Shown here: piece after piece, positions 11,067-24,181 of the stretch
How the letters are laid out: every line of letters starts with the position of its first letter
Position numbering within the stretch: position 1 is the stretch's first letter
The notes under the pieces: model-generated
What the model was told of the DNA's origin: nothing
Database searches by the model: none
What the model saw: the letters and a program-made list of their open reading frames with translations, nothing else
Assembly (NCBI GenBank): GCA_039720395.1
Contig: CM077826.1
Location: 31,926,810 to 31,990,809 of the forward strand
DNA from: Liquidambar formosana
Lineage: Eukaryota > Streptophyta > Magnoliopsida > Saxifragales > Altingiaceae
DNA length: 64,000 bases
Direction: 5' to 3'
Position numbers and translations under genes: made by a program

Positions 11067-12118
11067 TGTGGACGCAGGGAAATCGAGCTGGATTCGAATT
11101 CTGTTTCACTCTAAAAGAGTTTTAAAAAGAAAAGGAATCGCCACCTCATTTTTAAGGTACGAGGAAACCACTAAAGTGTTTGTTTTATAAAAATAAGTTT
11201 GACTATATATTTGGAAAATAGGCAAGTCTCGAACCAAAAACAAAGGGTTCAGGGGTTAGGTTACGAAATGAAAAAGTTCCGAACCATGGCCCGTAGACAC
11301 CCATTCGCCCGATAAATCGGTCTCATTTACTTATTGGGTTTAATTAATTTTAACCATACATAATAACTAGAAATTATGAAAATTAAAAGATAAAAACTAA
11401 ACTAAGTTAGACTTGGGCTTAAGTGAGCGGCCTATATACTTCTTGCGAAGATCAAAGTTCACATAGTTCCAACAAATATGTTGGAGGGAGAGTTTTACTC
11501 CTCGTAGGACTCTATTAGAATCCAATCCATAATTAAACTCTTGCTTTGAAAATAACTTGCTTTGATAAAAACAACTTTAGTTTAATAAACTAGTTTGATC
11601 TAGGATAAAAAAAACCTAATAAAATCCTATGATCAATAAAACTCAAGGAGCATGCCATATCACATTAGCATTTATATCATGGCATAAGCTTGAACTTGAA
11701 AGAGATAAGTTAAGAGTTATACCTAACAGAACTGAGGCAGGGTTCTACTTGAGAGCCTAGGTTGGGAATTAGGAGTTGTGCAGACCTCTAGCGCCTCCAA
11801 GCTTTCTAGAATAGGTCGCTAGTGAGAGGGTACTTTTAAGAAATTAACCCACTACTATTGAGCCCAAACTCTTCTTAGAATAAGAAGCTTATGAGAAGGT
11901 ACTTTTAGGAAATTTCCCCACTTACTCACAAACTCAAACTCTTTAGTTGCTTAGGAATACTCTACTAAGACTTAGTAAAGAATGAGGGAGGGGAGGACTC
12001 CTATTTATAGCTTGGAAGTGGGTAGAATGGATGGCTAGGATTTAATCTAGCTAAGGATGATCCAATGGCCTAAAATCAATCTTAAAAGATGATATTTATC
12101 TCAAAACCAAGTGATAAT
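11067..12118 (-). mobile_element. Partial large gypsy-type LTR (minus orientation), interrupted at 12119
   Basis: Starts TGTGGACGCAGG and, as in the other large LTRs read in this orientation, is followed by GAATCGCCACCTCATTTTTAAGG, then GTTACGAAATGAAAAAGTT and the block with CCCGTAGACACCCATTCGCCCG. A minus-strand TATAAATA lies at 12002-12009. The next LTR begins at 12119, before this one reaches its expected far end (a GGGGTGTGACA-like terminus), so only the proximal part is present. Confidence 0.6.
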
Positions 12119-15100
12119 TGTGAACCTAGGAAAACGGCCCACATGATCACATGTAAAAACAAAGGAGTCGCCATCTCATTTTTTAAGGAAAAGAGGAAGA
12201 CCCTAAAATGTTTTATTTCCAAAAACCTCATAACTCCATTTTAAAAGGAAAGACAAAGTCTTTAAAATCAGAAAATCAGATTTGGGGGCTAAGTTACGAT
12301 GTGAGAAAGTTTTGGGCGAAGCCCATAGGCACCCACATCACCCGAGTTGGTCTCTTTATTTAATTGGGCTAATTTAATGACTTAAACACATGCAAATCAA
12401 TATTAATCAATAAAATACAACATGCATATTAATTACAAATCTATCATACTCTTCTAGCAATCATATGTGATGGATAAATTCATCATACTCTACTAGCAAT
12501 CACAAGAGATAGATAATGAAATAAATCACAATTCCATCCTACTCCACTAATAATCATATGTGATGGATAAATTAAAAGAAAAGAAGAAAACCTAGGATAC
12601 TTAATATCCTAGAGTAGACTTGAACATCAGTTGAGCGCCTATGTACCTTACACGAACATGCAATGCAAAGTTCACGTATTTCGATTAGAATAGGTTATAG
12701 CCTAATAGAGACTTACGATAAACTCTAAATTTCCTTCCATAAAATATAAAGAATTTCCAAAGATAAATTATTCTCAATATGATATTTCAATGAAAGACAG
12801 AAGTTTTTTGAAAATGGGTGGAAGGAAAACCTAAAATTCACTATATCTGTAGACACCCCATTTTGTACTGATTGTTATCTTGAGTCCCGAGTTCCCAATG
12901 ATGAGGTCCAAAAAGTTTGCTACCAATCCGAGGTTCTTTTCTGATGAGTTAAGTGAGCGTAACTAGCCGTACATATGAATAGTTGTGTGGGGTGCGCACA
13001 TGCGTGATTGATCATAACCCTTAGAATATAATCTTAAATCTTATAAAAGTAAGTGGGGAGTATGCATGAAATGGGCATACGTATGCATGACCCACTATGT
13101 GTATGCGTGGTTGTGACTAATCCGTCCATATTGATGCGTACGCCTTTTAATTTCAAAATTTGACGTGCATATGCACCAGTTAACGATGTATACGCATGAA
13201 ATGAGTTTCTTCTTTTCCCATTCAGACAGTGATCCTAAATCACGGAGGAGCAGAAAATTTACCTTATAGGGGGGAGCAGATGAAGCTTCCTCAACAGAAG
13301 AGGTGACCTAACCTCCTCTTATATAAAGAAAAGGATGGAGACGAGAAAGGGGATCGGGCTTTATATGTTTGGAAGCTAGGCAAAAGAGAGAAAAAGAGAG
13401 AACACTAAGAGAGAGAGAAAGAAAGGAAGAGAGTTCTATGTGAGAGAGAGAAAATAGAGAAAACTAAGAGAAAGAGAGAAAGAAAAAGAGGTCTGTGAGA
13501 TAGAGCGAGGGTTGGACTTTAAGAGAAGGAGCCAACGAAGGATTGGTAGTGGACTTGAGGGAATGACAATCAACCTACAACCTACAATCGGTAAAACCTT
13601 TCTCATTTAATTTGTTGTCATTCGCATATTGGAATGGCCTGCTGCTTATTTATATGTGTTGTATAAATAATCTTAATGATTAAAACTAGATGATTTGGGG
13701 GATGTAATAGCTTTTGTAATAAAATGAATATGCATGCTCGATACTGTGGTTGTGGGCTTGGGATGAATATACATGCTTGATACAGGTTCCTATGCGTACG
13801 CTCACAAATGTGCGAGTATGACTTGTTTGTCGTGCGTACGCTCTGAAGTACCAAATAACCTTTGTCTTATAGGAACAAATATGCGTACATGAATAAGTGA
13901 GCGCATACGGCTTTCTTAGCTGTGCGTACGTGTGGGAATGAATCTGACCATTTGTTTCGCAAGTGAGACAAATCAGATATGTGTACGTTTGTCAGTACAC
14001 GCGTGCACTTTATTTTGTAGCGCGTATGCATGTTTAACCATCTGTTTTGCAGGGATGGAAAGTGGCGCATGTACACATAACTTGTACCATGCGTACACAT
14101 AGGGCACCATGCGTACACATGGCATAGTGTTTGTACGCATGGTGTCCCCTAACTTTTCATTCCTTTATTATATTTTTTTTATTATTTGTTTATTATTTCT
14201 TTTTCCACTTTATTTAATTTAGTATTTATCGCATGTTATACATAACTGCCATAACGTGTGTATTTAATTCTCTGCATGAATAGAGGTAATCTTGATTAAG
14301 TTGGATAATTAAATATGATTAATAAACATAAAGTGGGGGCCGATCTATGGATCGGCCATTATTGGGTGCCTAACACCTTCCCAATGGTGTACCCTAACTC
14401 CGAACCTACTCTGGTAATAATGAGTTAGACCCTTGCAAAGGGTTAGTTTGGTTCCTGAGTTTTTGTGGGTGGCGACTCCTTTCCGTGCTAGTCCTTTGAG
14501 GCTAGTGTGTATTCTCGAGCAATGCGTGTTCGTGGGGCATAGTGCTCACAATATCCCTCTATTAGGAAATAATCTTAAGAGGGAGAAGAGAAAGAATAAG
14601 GAAAGGAAGGGCATTTTCCATACCCATCAGACTTACCACTCATAACCTGTCAAATAATCACCCTATTTCATAAGGCAATTACTGTGTTTGCAAACTTTCT
14701 ATTTGCAATAGGAAAAAATAATTACCCCACTTTCTATGGGATAAGTGCACTTGCTAAACTCATAATTTGCCATTTATATGCTCAAAATATCACCACAATG
14801 ATAATAATTAAATTTGGATAGAATATATCAAGACCTAAAATTATCTAGATGATGATGCAAAAGATAAGAATCAAATAATAACAAAAACCCTAATATGCTC
14901 CTACATGCAAAGACTTAGTTTACATGCACAAAACTAAGAAAAGCATGCAAAAAACCTATAATAATCATGAGAATATCAAATAATATCATTAAGCATGCAA
15001 ACAAAGCAAATTTAAGAAAAAAATGTGATATTTTATTTAAAACATGAAAAAATGCTTTCTTACGGCGGACTTTCTTATGCAAAATTATTCTAAGATAATT

Positions 15101-15815
15101 TTATGTAGAAATCACCTCATATGAAGGTTCTATCAATATTTCCTACGTAAAATATGTACTTTAAAATATATTAGAAGTGATTGCATGCTTAAATACATTT
15201 CCGAATACCATCATGCAAAATCCTACCCTCTAAAAAGGATAATTATCCTTAAAAAAGAATAATGTCTCCAAAAACCCTAGAAAATCCACTATATGAATGC
15301 AAAACCTAGCATGATTCAACTATATGTAACATATATAGAATAATTATGATGAGCAACAACTCAAAAAGCTATACTAAACATGTCATATGAAACTTGCATG
15401 AAATAAAGATAATAGAAACCCCAACTATACATAATAACACATGAATCAACCCTAAAACATGCTTAAAATATCATTAATATCATTAATATCATGTATATTT
15501 ACTAATAAAAGTATTAACTTATGATAACCATCATTGCAAATAGGTCATATGGAACATGCATGACTTAAAAGGATAAAAAGGATAATGATTTTAGAACCCT
15601 AGTAAACTAAGGATTATCAAGCATATTCAACCATGAACTATCTTAAAATCATACATATTGGATTTAATCAATATGTAGGGCTACTACATGCATTAGAATT
15701 ATCATAGAAGAAGAAGAAGAAGAAGAAGAAACCCTAATTCTAGAAATTAAAAGGAGATTTTTACTTCTTCTAACACTTCTCTTGCCTTTGAAATACTTAT
15801 TCTCTTGCTTGCTTA
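12119..15815 (-). mobile_element. Second large gypsy-type LTR (minus), split by a solo LTR and by the Harbinger element
   Basis: Starts TGTGAACCTAGGAAAACGG, followed by GGAGTCGCCATCTCATTTTTTAAGG and the conserved end block (GTTACGATGTGAGAAAGTT...GCCCATAGGCACCCACATC). It is interrupted at 12848-14550 by another solo LTR (duplication ATATC). It resumes with CCCTCTATTAGGAAATAA, which aligns with the corresponding segment of the LTRs at 46095 and 22475. It stops at 15815 where the Harbinger element begins. Its distal part is not in the window. An (AAG)n run lies near 15708-15730. Confidence 0.65.
12848..14550 (+). mobile_element. Solo LTR, 1703 bp, TSD ATATC
   Basis: Begins TGTAGACACCCCATTTTGTAC and ends AGTGCTCACA. 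It is flanked by ATATC at 12843-12847 and 14551-14555, a perfect 5-bp target duplication. TATATAAA at 13320-13327 is a candidate promoter, followed by a GA-rich stretch. Near the 3' end are GGGTGCCTAACACCTTCCCA and GGTGGCGACTCCTTTCCGTG, hallmarks of Tat-type gypsy LTRs. The sequence is unusually rich in self-complementary words such as CATACGTATG, GCGTACGC and GTACGC, upstream of the TATA box and again at about 13790-14130. No coding sequence. Confidence 0.85.
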
Positions 15816-16481
15816 GGCTGTGTTTGGTACAATGGAATGGAGGATGGAATGGAATTCTTATTCTATTGGTCAAAAAAATTGGAATGTTTGGTAGGCCCAA
15901 TAGAATGGAATTCTTATTCCCTAAGCCAACCCATTCCCTCCTTCTAAGGAATAAGCATTCCTCTCTTGAAACAAGGGAATGGTCATTCCCATTCTCGATG
16001 GAATCAAAAAGTAAATCAAAATTTTCATACTCGGACTCTTCCCTTTTGTTTTTTCGCTCATTTCCCTCTCTAACCTTCCCTCTTTCTCCTATTTTATCAC
16101 ACACACTCTCTCTCACCCAAACCATATATAGCTTAGATTATGCCACCAATAGCCAAGATCCACTCTTCTTTGTTGTCGTCTCCAACATCTCAGTATCATC
16201 ACTTCTCCATCAACCACATTTCTATTTGTTCAACATCAAGTATCAGGTAATACACAAAACTATAACTTGGTATTATACAAACATCTCTCTCTTACCTCAA
16301 ACCTTAGTTCAAATGCATGCTATTTTTTCTCTTTCTCAAGCTGAAAACCCTAGCTTAGGTTTGGGTGACGCTATCAATTGGCAATTATTTTATTTTATTT
16401 TAATTGTTATGGTTGTGGTTTCAGGTGTATACAAACAGAGGAATTCCTCCCTTTTTTTTTTTTTTTTTTTGGTGTTTGCTT

Positions 16482-19294
16482 TGTCACACCCCATTTTTGC
16501 ACCACCTTACTAGGGCTTATCATTTCATGCATGTTTTTGTTTTGTTTTTGAGTCTAGTCACTTGCATTAGGTTTCTAGAGTCACAAGGACAATGGGTATG
16601 AATTTTGGTTCAAATTGGAGTTGATCTTGAGGAATAATAAGAGCTTTTGTGACTTGAGGGGCATAATCGTCTTTTAAGTCCCAAACTTTTCATTTGACCT
16701 TGGAATGATCTCCAAATTGTCAATTGGAGTTCATATGGATGCATAAGAGGTATTTCTAGGTTCAATTTGATAAAACAATGGCTCGGGATTAAAATGGCTC
16801 GATGTAGTTCAAGTTGGTTAATTGACCCTTCCTTGGGTTAGCTCTAATTGACTCACAATTACCAACCAAATCTTTTCAAATTGACTTTCATTAGTCATCA
16901 TTTTACCCTCAAAAGTGTTTCATGAAGTTCAATTTTGATATGGCCTGATGATGAGTTTAGTGTGGTTATTTACGGATTATCCTTGAAGAATTAGTGCGAA
17001 TCACAGCATGAGATTTTTGGTTAAAATGAAAAGAAAATTATTTTATTAAATTAGCCATTTTTATCATGACACTAACACGTGTACGTATGTGATGAGTGTG
17101 TGTACGCACATACGATACATGTGCATGCGTGTTAGCGGTCAGTCTCCCAATTTTTATAAAAGACAATTTCCTTTTCCTATTCAGATTAGAAGTCTTTTAT
17201 CATTATAAAATACCTTTTGATTATTCTCCAAGCAAACCTAGTCCAGGAAGGAAAGGGAAACTCCAGATTTCAGCTATAAATACTCTCTTAATGTCTTTAA
17301 ACAAGGGAGAGGAGAAGAGGGTTTGGAGGGAGTGAAATTCGTCATAATTCAGCAGCAGATTTTCTGAAAACCAGCAGTCGTATTTTAATCATAACTTTTT
17401 CATCCGAAGTCAGAATTTGATGAAATTGGTCTTGTTAGAAAGATAATTCAATTCTCTACAACTTTGTATTTCACAAGCTTTGTCCAAATCCAACGTTTTC
17501 ATACCCAAAAATGCGATTGAAGTTGCTGCTGCTGCAAAGTGACGAAAATCACTTTTCTTTTCTCTTGTTCTCTTTTTGTTTTCTATTTCTTTTCAAAGTT
17601 GAGTGAGTTTTGATCTCTTTGCTGTGATACCACTTTGACAAAGAGGAGGATTCGTGTTGGTTTGATTCACTCTAAAGACCTGAGGAGCCACGAACAATTA
17701 CAAACACAAGGGGAGCCACTCTATGCATTAATACTTGAGTGTTTGAGAGAGAATAAGGTATTCTCCTTCTCTATTCAAGCTTAAACTAGGTTTTCATATG
17801 GGTTAGGCTTATTGCATGTTAAAGGTAACTTTTTTATCATGTATTAACACTCTAGCTAGTTAATATACATGGAATATCTATTTTTTATCTACTGTTTAGC
17901 ATGCTTTAGGGCTGTCCTTTAGGTTTTTAATGCATAGTTATGATTCTTGTGCTCCTGTTTGTCCTTGTGCTAGGATTAGTGTCATTGCATGTTAGAGTTA
18001 GGATTTTCATCATGTTATATTGCTTTAGTTAGTTAATATGCATGATATAATTTCTGTTTAGTTTGGTTTTAGCATGATTAAAGTATGTCTTGTGAGTTTT
18101 TAAGCATATTTGTAAGTTTAGGGTTTTAGAGTTATTGTTTTGTGTTTGTTTTCATATAGCATGATAAAGTAGACTTTTTTATTTGGTTTTTCTTCGTGTT
18201 TGCTGTATATGTTTTTCATATGGAGTAAACATGATAGTTTTGCATGCATGTTAGTATGTTTTAGAGTTTTTATGCATGATATGGTTCTAGGAATATGTTA
18301 GGACTTATTATTGTTTGCTGTTTTTGCTATTGGCATGCTTAGTGGATGATTTTAGGTCATAATACTATTCTGTCCAGATTTGCATGTTAGTGTTTTTGCA
18401 TGGTTTTGAGCACTTGTAAGGGTGCAAATAGGTGTGGTATTTGTCCTATGGCAAATAGGGCTGCTTATATCTGAAATGGCTAATGTTTGGAGCAATTGCG
18501 CTCAGGTAAGTGGGTGTGAAGGTGCTCCAATTCACCTTTCTTCCTTATCCCTTCTCTTCTCCCTATCTAGGGTTAATTTTTAATACAAGTCTATGGTTTA
18601 ATCAAAGGTTTCCTTCATAAATAAAATTCTGGTTTTTATTAAAGTTTCCATTTTGTGGAGTTCTTTCTAAAATCAAACTCTCTATCAAATTCAACTCTTT
18701 TGATCAAATAAGGAAACCTAGGGTTTTAACCATAGGTTTATATTAGGTCTTAACCCTAATTCTAATCGAACTACGTGGACTTTGATCCATGTATTTCGTT
18801 GCATGGTACGTAGGCGCTCTTCGTGAGGCTCAAGTTCGTTCTAGGATCCAAGCATCCTAGGTTTATTTTTGTTTTGTTTTCTTCTTTTTCTTTTTCTGTT
18901 TTTATGCGCTTATTATGCATGGATGGATGAATGAAATATATGATATGCATGCAATTCTTGTGATGATATACTTGCTGATTTTTGTATGGAAAGATCTTGA
19001 TTTAGCCCAAATGAACTGAGAGACCGAAAGGGTGACATGGGTGCCTATAGGCTTTGCCTAGAACCTTCCCATGTCATAACTTAGCTTCCGAATCCCCGAT
19101 TTCTTTGGTTTTCAAAAGATTGGTTTTTGCCTTTCCTTTTTTTATGGAGTCATTCAAATTGTTTTCTTAAAACAAACTATATTTTTAGGGTTTTCCTTGT
19201 TTCCTTTAAAAAATAAGGTGGCGACTCCTTTCCTTTTTCTTTTTCAAATCCATTTTCTTTCAATCCCTTGTGGGCCCAATTTCCGGGGTTCACA
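16482..19294 (+). mobile_element. Solo gypsy-type LTR, 2813 bp, TSD TGCTT
   Basis: Begins TGTCACACCCCATTTTTGC and ends TTCCGGGGTTCACA. TGCTT flanks it on both sides (16477-16481 and 19295-19299). TATAAATA at 17275-17282 lies about 140 bp downstream of an imperfect palindrome (17072-17135, arms CTAACACG/CGTGTTAG). The 3' part contains the shared end block (GGGTGCCTATAGGC, CTAGAACCTTCCCATG, GGTGGCGACTCCTTTCC). The right 1.05 kb is repeated almost exactly at 54780-55824. It sits in the 5' untranslated part of the Harbinger element. Confidence 0.92.
17275..17282 (+). promoter_or_regulatory. TATA box of solo LTR 16482-19294
   Basis: TATAAATA, the same octamer found at the matching place in the large LTRs at 21791-34730, 35309-39169, 45328-48655 and 60547-63263. 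Confidence 0.6.
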
Positions 19295-19919
19295 TGCTTA
19301 ACTCTCATTCACCTTCTAGAAAGGCCAATTTGGCCTTTTCTAATATCCCTATTTTGTTTCCATTGTGATTTATGTGTGTGTGTGTGTGCGCCTAGTTACA
19401 TGTCAGCACCCACTTCCAACTATGGCTTTGTTTTTAATGAAGTTTATACTTTTGTTTTCTCTTACCTTCTTTAAAAAAAAATATAAAAAAAAAAATTGCT
19501 GGAAACCAACGGTAAAAAATTCCAACAGTGGCTTGATTCTTGATGAGGGTGGAATAACTATTGGTAGGAAGGATTTCACATTATTTCATTTTGATTGACT
19601 TTGAATCTATGTGTAGCTTGTGGTGACACACATAGTGAGAAACCAAAACTTTATCTTAATTGAATTTTGAATTCTTTGCAATAGTTAAGTGCAAATATAT
19701 TGATACAGAGTAAAAGAAAAGTATATTTTTCACACAAAACCCATAGGCATTCTTTTTTGTGTTGTTTTGATCAAAAGAAAAACAACAGTCTACATAAATT
19801 TTGTTGTGGTCTATATTAAAGAATGCCATGTTTTTTGTGCATTTATTTTTATTTTTGTTTTATTTTTTGTATATGTTAAAGAGTGGCCATGTTTTTAATG
19901 AGCATGTGTTATATAATAA

Positions 19920-21320
19920 AACTTTATACTTATGCAGTTATGGCTTGTTTAACTTTAACCAAGAGGAAATTGATGAGGAAAAAGAAACTGCTTGCACTGA
20001 TTGTGTTTTGGCTGGACATTATGCAGTTGGTAAACTGGTTCCTTAATATGGTTTATCATGTTGTAGTGTCCCAATATGAGACACTCATGTTGAAGACAAG
20101 ATATGTCAATAGATTCCATGAACGAACTGAGTATCTAAAGCGGCTAGTATATGAGGGTGATATGAATTACATAGCCCAACTTAGGGTAAATAGGCAATAT
20201 TTCATGAAATTATGTCATATGCTTCATACTGTAGGGAGGTTAAAAGAAACAAAAACTTAAATATAGATGAACACGTTACAATGTTTTTGCATGTTCTTGC
20301 CCATCATAAAAAGAATCGAGTCATAACACTTGATTTTATGAGGTCGGGAGAGACAGTTAGTAGGCATTTTCATAATGTCTTACATTTTGTGATACGCCTA
20401 CAAAGAGAGTTATTGAAGTCACCTAAGCAAGTTCTTCGAAACTTTACAAATGAGAGGTGGAAATGGTTTAAGGTACATAATTATGTCTTATTCCACGAAT
20501 ACAAGTACTCATGTTAAAGAAAACTTTTAACTTATTTAGCTTCAATGAATATTAGAATTGTCTTGGTGCACTCGATGGAGCCTACATCAAGATGCTATGT
20601 CAGATGAAGACAAACCTAAGTATCAAACACAAAAGAATGAAATTGCGACTAATGTGTTGGGAGTTTGCTCGCTAGACATGCAATTTATCTATGTGTTACC
20701 AGGTTGGGAGGGATGTGCTGCTGACGGTAGAGTGCTTCGAGATGTTGTGAGTAGGAGAAATGGATTAAAAGTCCCACATGGTAAGTTAGGTGCTTACTGC
20801 TTAGTATATGATAGTAAAGTAATTTTTTTTCTCAAATAATAATTTCGAACTTTGTTTTATAGGATACTATTTCCTCGTTGATGCTGGATACACAAATGGA
20901 GAGGGATTTCTTGCCCTATATAGACGACAAAGATATCATCTCAATAATTGGAGGGAGGGACACCAACCAATTACCCCTCAAGAGTTCTTTAATATAAAGC
21001 ATTCAGCAGCAAGGAATGTGATTGAGAGATGTTTTGGGCTTCTTAAGATATGATGGGCAATTCTTAGGCGTCCTTCATTTTATCTAGTACAGACACAAAG
21101 TCAAATTATAATGGCTTGTTGTCTTCTTCACAATTTTATAAGAAGGGAAATGCTTGTAAACCCATTTGAGGGACAATTGGAAACACAAAGTGAACAAGCC
21201 AATGACATGGATGGCAATCAAATTATAAGTATTAAGCCATCAAACCAATGGAGTGCATGGAGAGATAACTTAGCAATTGAGATGTTTAATGAGTGGAGGG
21301 CTAGTAGACAATCCAGATGA
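19920..21320 (+). pseudogene. PIF/Harbinger transposase (DDE_4 superfamily), disrupted
   Basis: The nuclease that cuts and moves the Harbinger element. Readable segments in order: an N-terminal helical part with YEGDMNYIAQLRVNRQYFMK, then FLHVLAHHKKNRVI and SGETVSRHFHNVL. After a GT-AG intron (20473-20555) comes LGALDGAYI with the first catalytic Asp, then NVLGVCSLDMQFIYVLPGWE. After a second intron (20781-20862) come LVDAGYTNGEGFLALYR (second Asp) and NVIERCFGLLK (catalytic Glu), then MACCLLHNFIRREM. All three acidic residues survive. It is dead because of a frame change near 20255, another near 20595 and a TGA at about 21051 (right after GLLKI, where an Arg codon is expected). Introns follow family positions. 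Confidence 0.88.
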
Positions 21321-21614
21321 AGTCATGTGATGTTGTTTTGTTGTTATGTCTTGATGTTTTGGGATCACCTAGCATGTAATGTTGTGATGTTTTGAGACAA
21401 TGACTTAGCAATGTAATATTGTGATATTTATTACATTATATGTTATCTTGTGAAATTTGAGAACTTATAGCAACTATGTAATTTATTTTTATTGAATGTC
21501 CCACATGTGTTGGTAAATTTGTTTATATTTATTCTTAGTTGAGAATGTCTTGAGATGAATTCTTTTTCTTTTTTTCTTTCCCCTATTTTGATAACTTGTG
21601 TTGGTGTTTAAGGA

Positions 21615-21790
21615 ATGGATTTGTCGACAAATGAACAAGTTCAACTTGGGCGAGGCAAAAGTAAAAAAATGTGGACTCATAAAGAAGATGAGAAACTTGT
21701 CGAGGCACTTGTTGAATTAACACATGCTGAGACTCATAAGGTCGATAATGGGTTCAAGCTAGGGTATCTCAATGTGTTGGAGATGGCGCT
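21615..21790 (+). pseudogene. Harbinger Myb/SANT-like protein, 5' part (split by nested LTR)
   Basis: The ATG at 21615 opens MDLSTNEQVQLGRGKSK, then MWTHKEDEKLVEALVEL, the first helix of a Myb_DNA-bind_3/SANT-like domain. This protein assists the transposase in binding element ends and entering the nucleus. The frame stops being element-derived at 21790, in ...LEMAL, where a solo LTR has inserted (duplication GCGCT). It resumes in the same frame at 34736. Neighbour: transposase gene 0.3 kb upstream, same strand. Confidence 0.8.
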
Positions 21791-22519
21791 TTGAGGACCC
21801 TAAGAAACAGCAGTGTAGTCGGCCCACGTGGGGGTTGAAAAGGGAGTCACCACCTCATTTTTTAAGGGAAAAGAGGAAAACCTTAAAATGTTTTATTTTC
21901 CAAAACAAGTGACTCCATGTTTAAAATGGTAAGACAAAAGATCTTTTGGAAATCAAAGATTGTGGATTCGGAGGCTAAGTGACGATATGGGAAGGTTCTA
22001 GGCAAAGCATATAGGCACCCATATCGCCCTAAACGGTCTCTTAATTTAATTGGGCTAAATCAAAGTCTTAAACACACATCAATTGACAATTATCATCATA
22101 AGACAGCATGCATATCATTCATTCATTTATCCACACAAGCAGTTAAATCAAAGAAAAATAGAAAAGAGAAAAAGGGGAAAGAAAACCTAGGATACTTAGT
22201 ATCCTAGGGCGGACTTGAACCTCACAAAGAGCGCCTACGTACCATGTATGGAAACACATGGATCAAAGTCCACGTAGTTCGAAAGGGAATAGGGCTATAA
22301 CTTAATAGAGGCCTATGGTAAACCCTAAGTTTCCTTTTATAGATATGAGAGTTTCCAAAGATAAATGATTCTCAAAAGATCTTTAGGAAATATGGAATTT
22401 TAAGTAAAGATAGAAACTTTTGTTTAAAAAGAAATTCTTTATGAATGGAAACTTTAGAGACTTACCATGTTCCCCTATTAGGAGATAACCCTAGGAGGGA
22501 GAAAGGGAAAGTTTCAAGG

Positions 22520-24169
22520 TGTTGGGAATCAAACAAGAGGGAAAAATTGAAGTGCGGAATATAAAAATTTTTCCTACGATTCCACAGCCCATGAATCTAA
22601 CTATGCATAACACAAAATCAAACCCTAACTACATAGAGGGTTAGAACACTTACAGAATTTTTGTCTTCTCCTTTTTGCTCCAAGCTTTGACTCTGGACAG
22701 CGGTGAATGAGTAGCCCAAGTGTGCTGCCTCCAACGGTATCCACACCTAGCTAGAGCTTCAAGTCCTTTCCTCCTTTTCCTTGTTGTTGCTAGTGTAGGA
22801 GAAGAGAGGAGAGAGAGAGAGGGAGGCTAGAAATTCTGGCCAGCCCTTGGGGAGTTCAACTTATGATGATGTCACACATCATAGTGTGACTTATATAGTC
22901 CACACTAAGGGGGCCGGCCCTAGGGGGAAACCCTATTAGGGTTTTATGCAATTTCTCTAAATTGCACAATAACCCCTATAAATTATATCAAATATAAATA
23001 GGCCTCAAAGAACTATTCTTTATGCACTCATACCCTTTCTCTCATAGAATTTAAAGCTCATCTTGCATGATCAGTGTGTGACCCATTGGGTTCACATCAT
23101 CAAGTAGTAGGAATAGCACGAGGTGTGCACAATGGAACTCTTTCCATTTAGGGTCTAACTGGAACTCCTTCCAATTCCCTAATTGATTATAACTCACTTA
23201 TATCAATTAGGGCTTCTACTAACCATGAGTAACACCTAGCATATGGCTCATGGTGTGGTCCTTAATGAGCTGAATAGTCATTTACAAAGAACCCTTATGT
23301 TATAGTTTATAGGTTACAATTGCATCCTTCCTTCAACACAATGTCTCCAATTGAACTAATAGGACATGGAAGTCTGTCAAGTCCCTAGTTCAATTACTTT
23401 ATACTCATTCATAGATATCAACTCATTGATGAACTCATGAAACTCTTTTCATATTCATCCTACCATGGCCATGGATTTAATGAGTTATATTATGAATGCT
23501 ATATGAGACATTCTCTCTCTTTTTTTTGAGAGTGATGGATCCCTTGTTGATCACTCACATGCCTTCATACACATAGCAGTAGGGCCAATGAACACCTTTG
23601 CAAACCCCTGAATAGGATTTGCACTTAGTGTTATCAAACTTTTAAAGCTACATGCATAAGACAATTATGGTGTCTTAGGTCTAAGGATTACTTATACCAC
23701 TATAACAATGAGAAACTGATTGACAGGCAGGATAAAACTCCATTCAGTTTATCTCATATCTTTGGTCACATTCAGTGTACCTATTCTTGTAATAGGCACC
23801 CACTTGTTGGTTGTAGTGTCTCTACACAAATAGCTTGAGACTAGCTATCCTCCTATAGAGTCAACCTAACAAGTGTTAGTCCTATGGTTCATTATTGTCC
23901 ATCATAGTGAACCTTCAACTAGGAATGCTTTAGGAGTTTAGTACAGAGATATATCTACAGTCTCAAAATTACAACTCTTTGTAATTCCATATTCTCAACT
24001 CTAACTCCATGGACATATTATGTAAATATAAATGATGCATATAAACATAATAGAATAAGCCCTTTTATTAAATCAATAATAAATGTGACATACATAAATG
24101 AAATCAAATGATTGTTCCTAATCCCTAAACAATCATCTCTATGATTGGCTCTAGGGCATAATCCTAACA
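22520..24169 (-). repeat. 3' LTR of the Copia element
   Basis: Reads TGTTGGGAATCAAAC at the left and GCATAATCCTAACA at the right. Compared by eye with the 5' LTR there are only scattered substitutions (for example CACAGCCC versus CACACCCC, and GACTCTGG versus GACTCCGG). A TATATAA motif on the minus strand near 22891-22896 adjoins the inverted repeat GTCACAC/GTGTGAC (22871-22890). Confidence 0.93.
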
Positions 24170-24181
24170 ATCTCCCACTTG
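24170..24181 (-). promoter_or_regulatory. Polypurine tract of the Copia element
   Basis: The minus strand reads CAAGTGGGAGAT directly before the 3' LTR (TGTTAGG). It is the usual plus-strand DNA synthesis primer of plant Copia elements. Confidence 0.8.

Noticed and set aside
15664..16513. Overlapping frames of 153 and 243 codons at the Harbinger left end
   Set aside because: No domain. The plus frame runs from the terminal repeat into a poly-T tract and the start of the nested LTR, so it crosses three unrelated segments.
20558..20839. Host gene related to nuclease HARBI1
   Set aside because: The neighbouring Myb-like partner, TTA-flanked terminus and multiple disabling changes show it is a transposon copy, not a domesticated gene.
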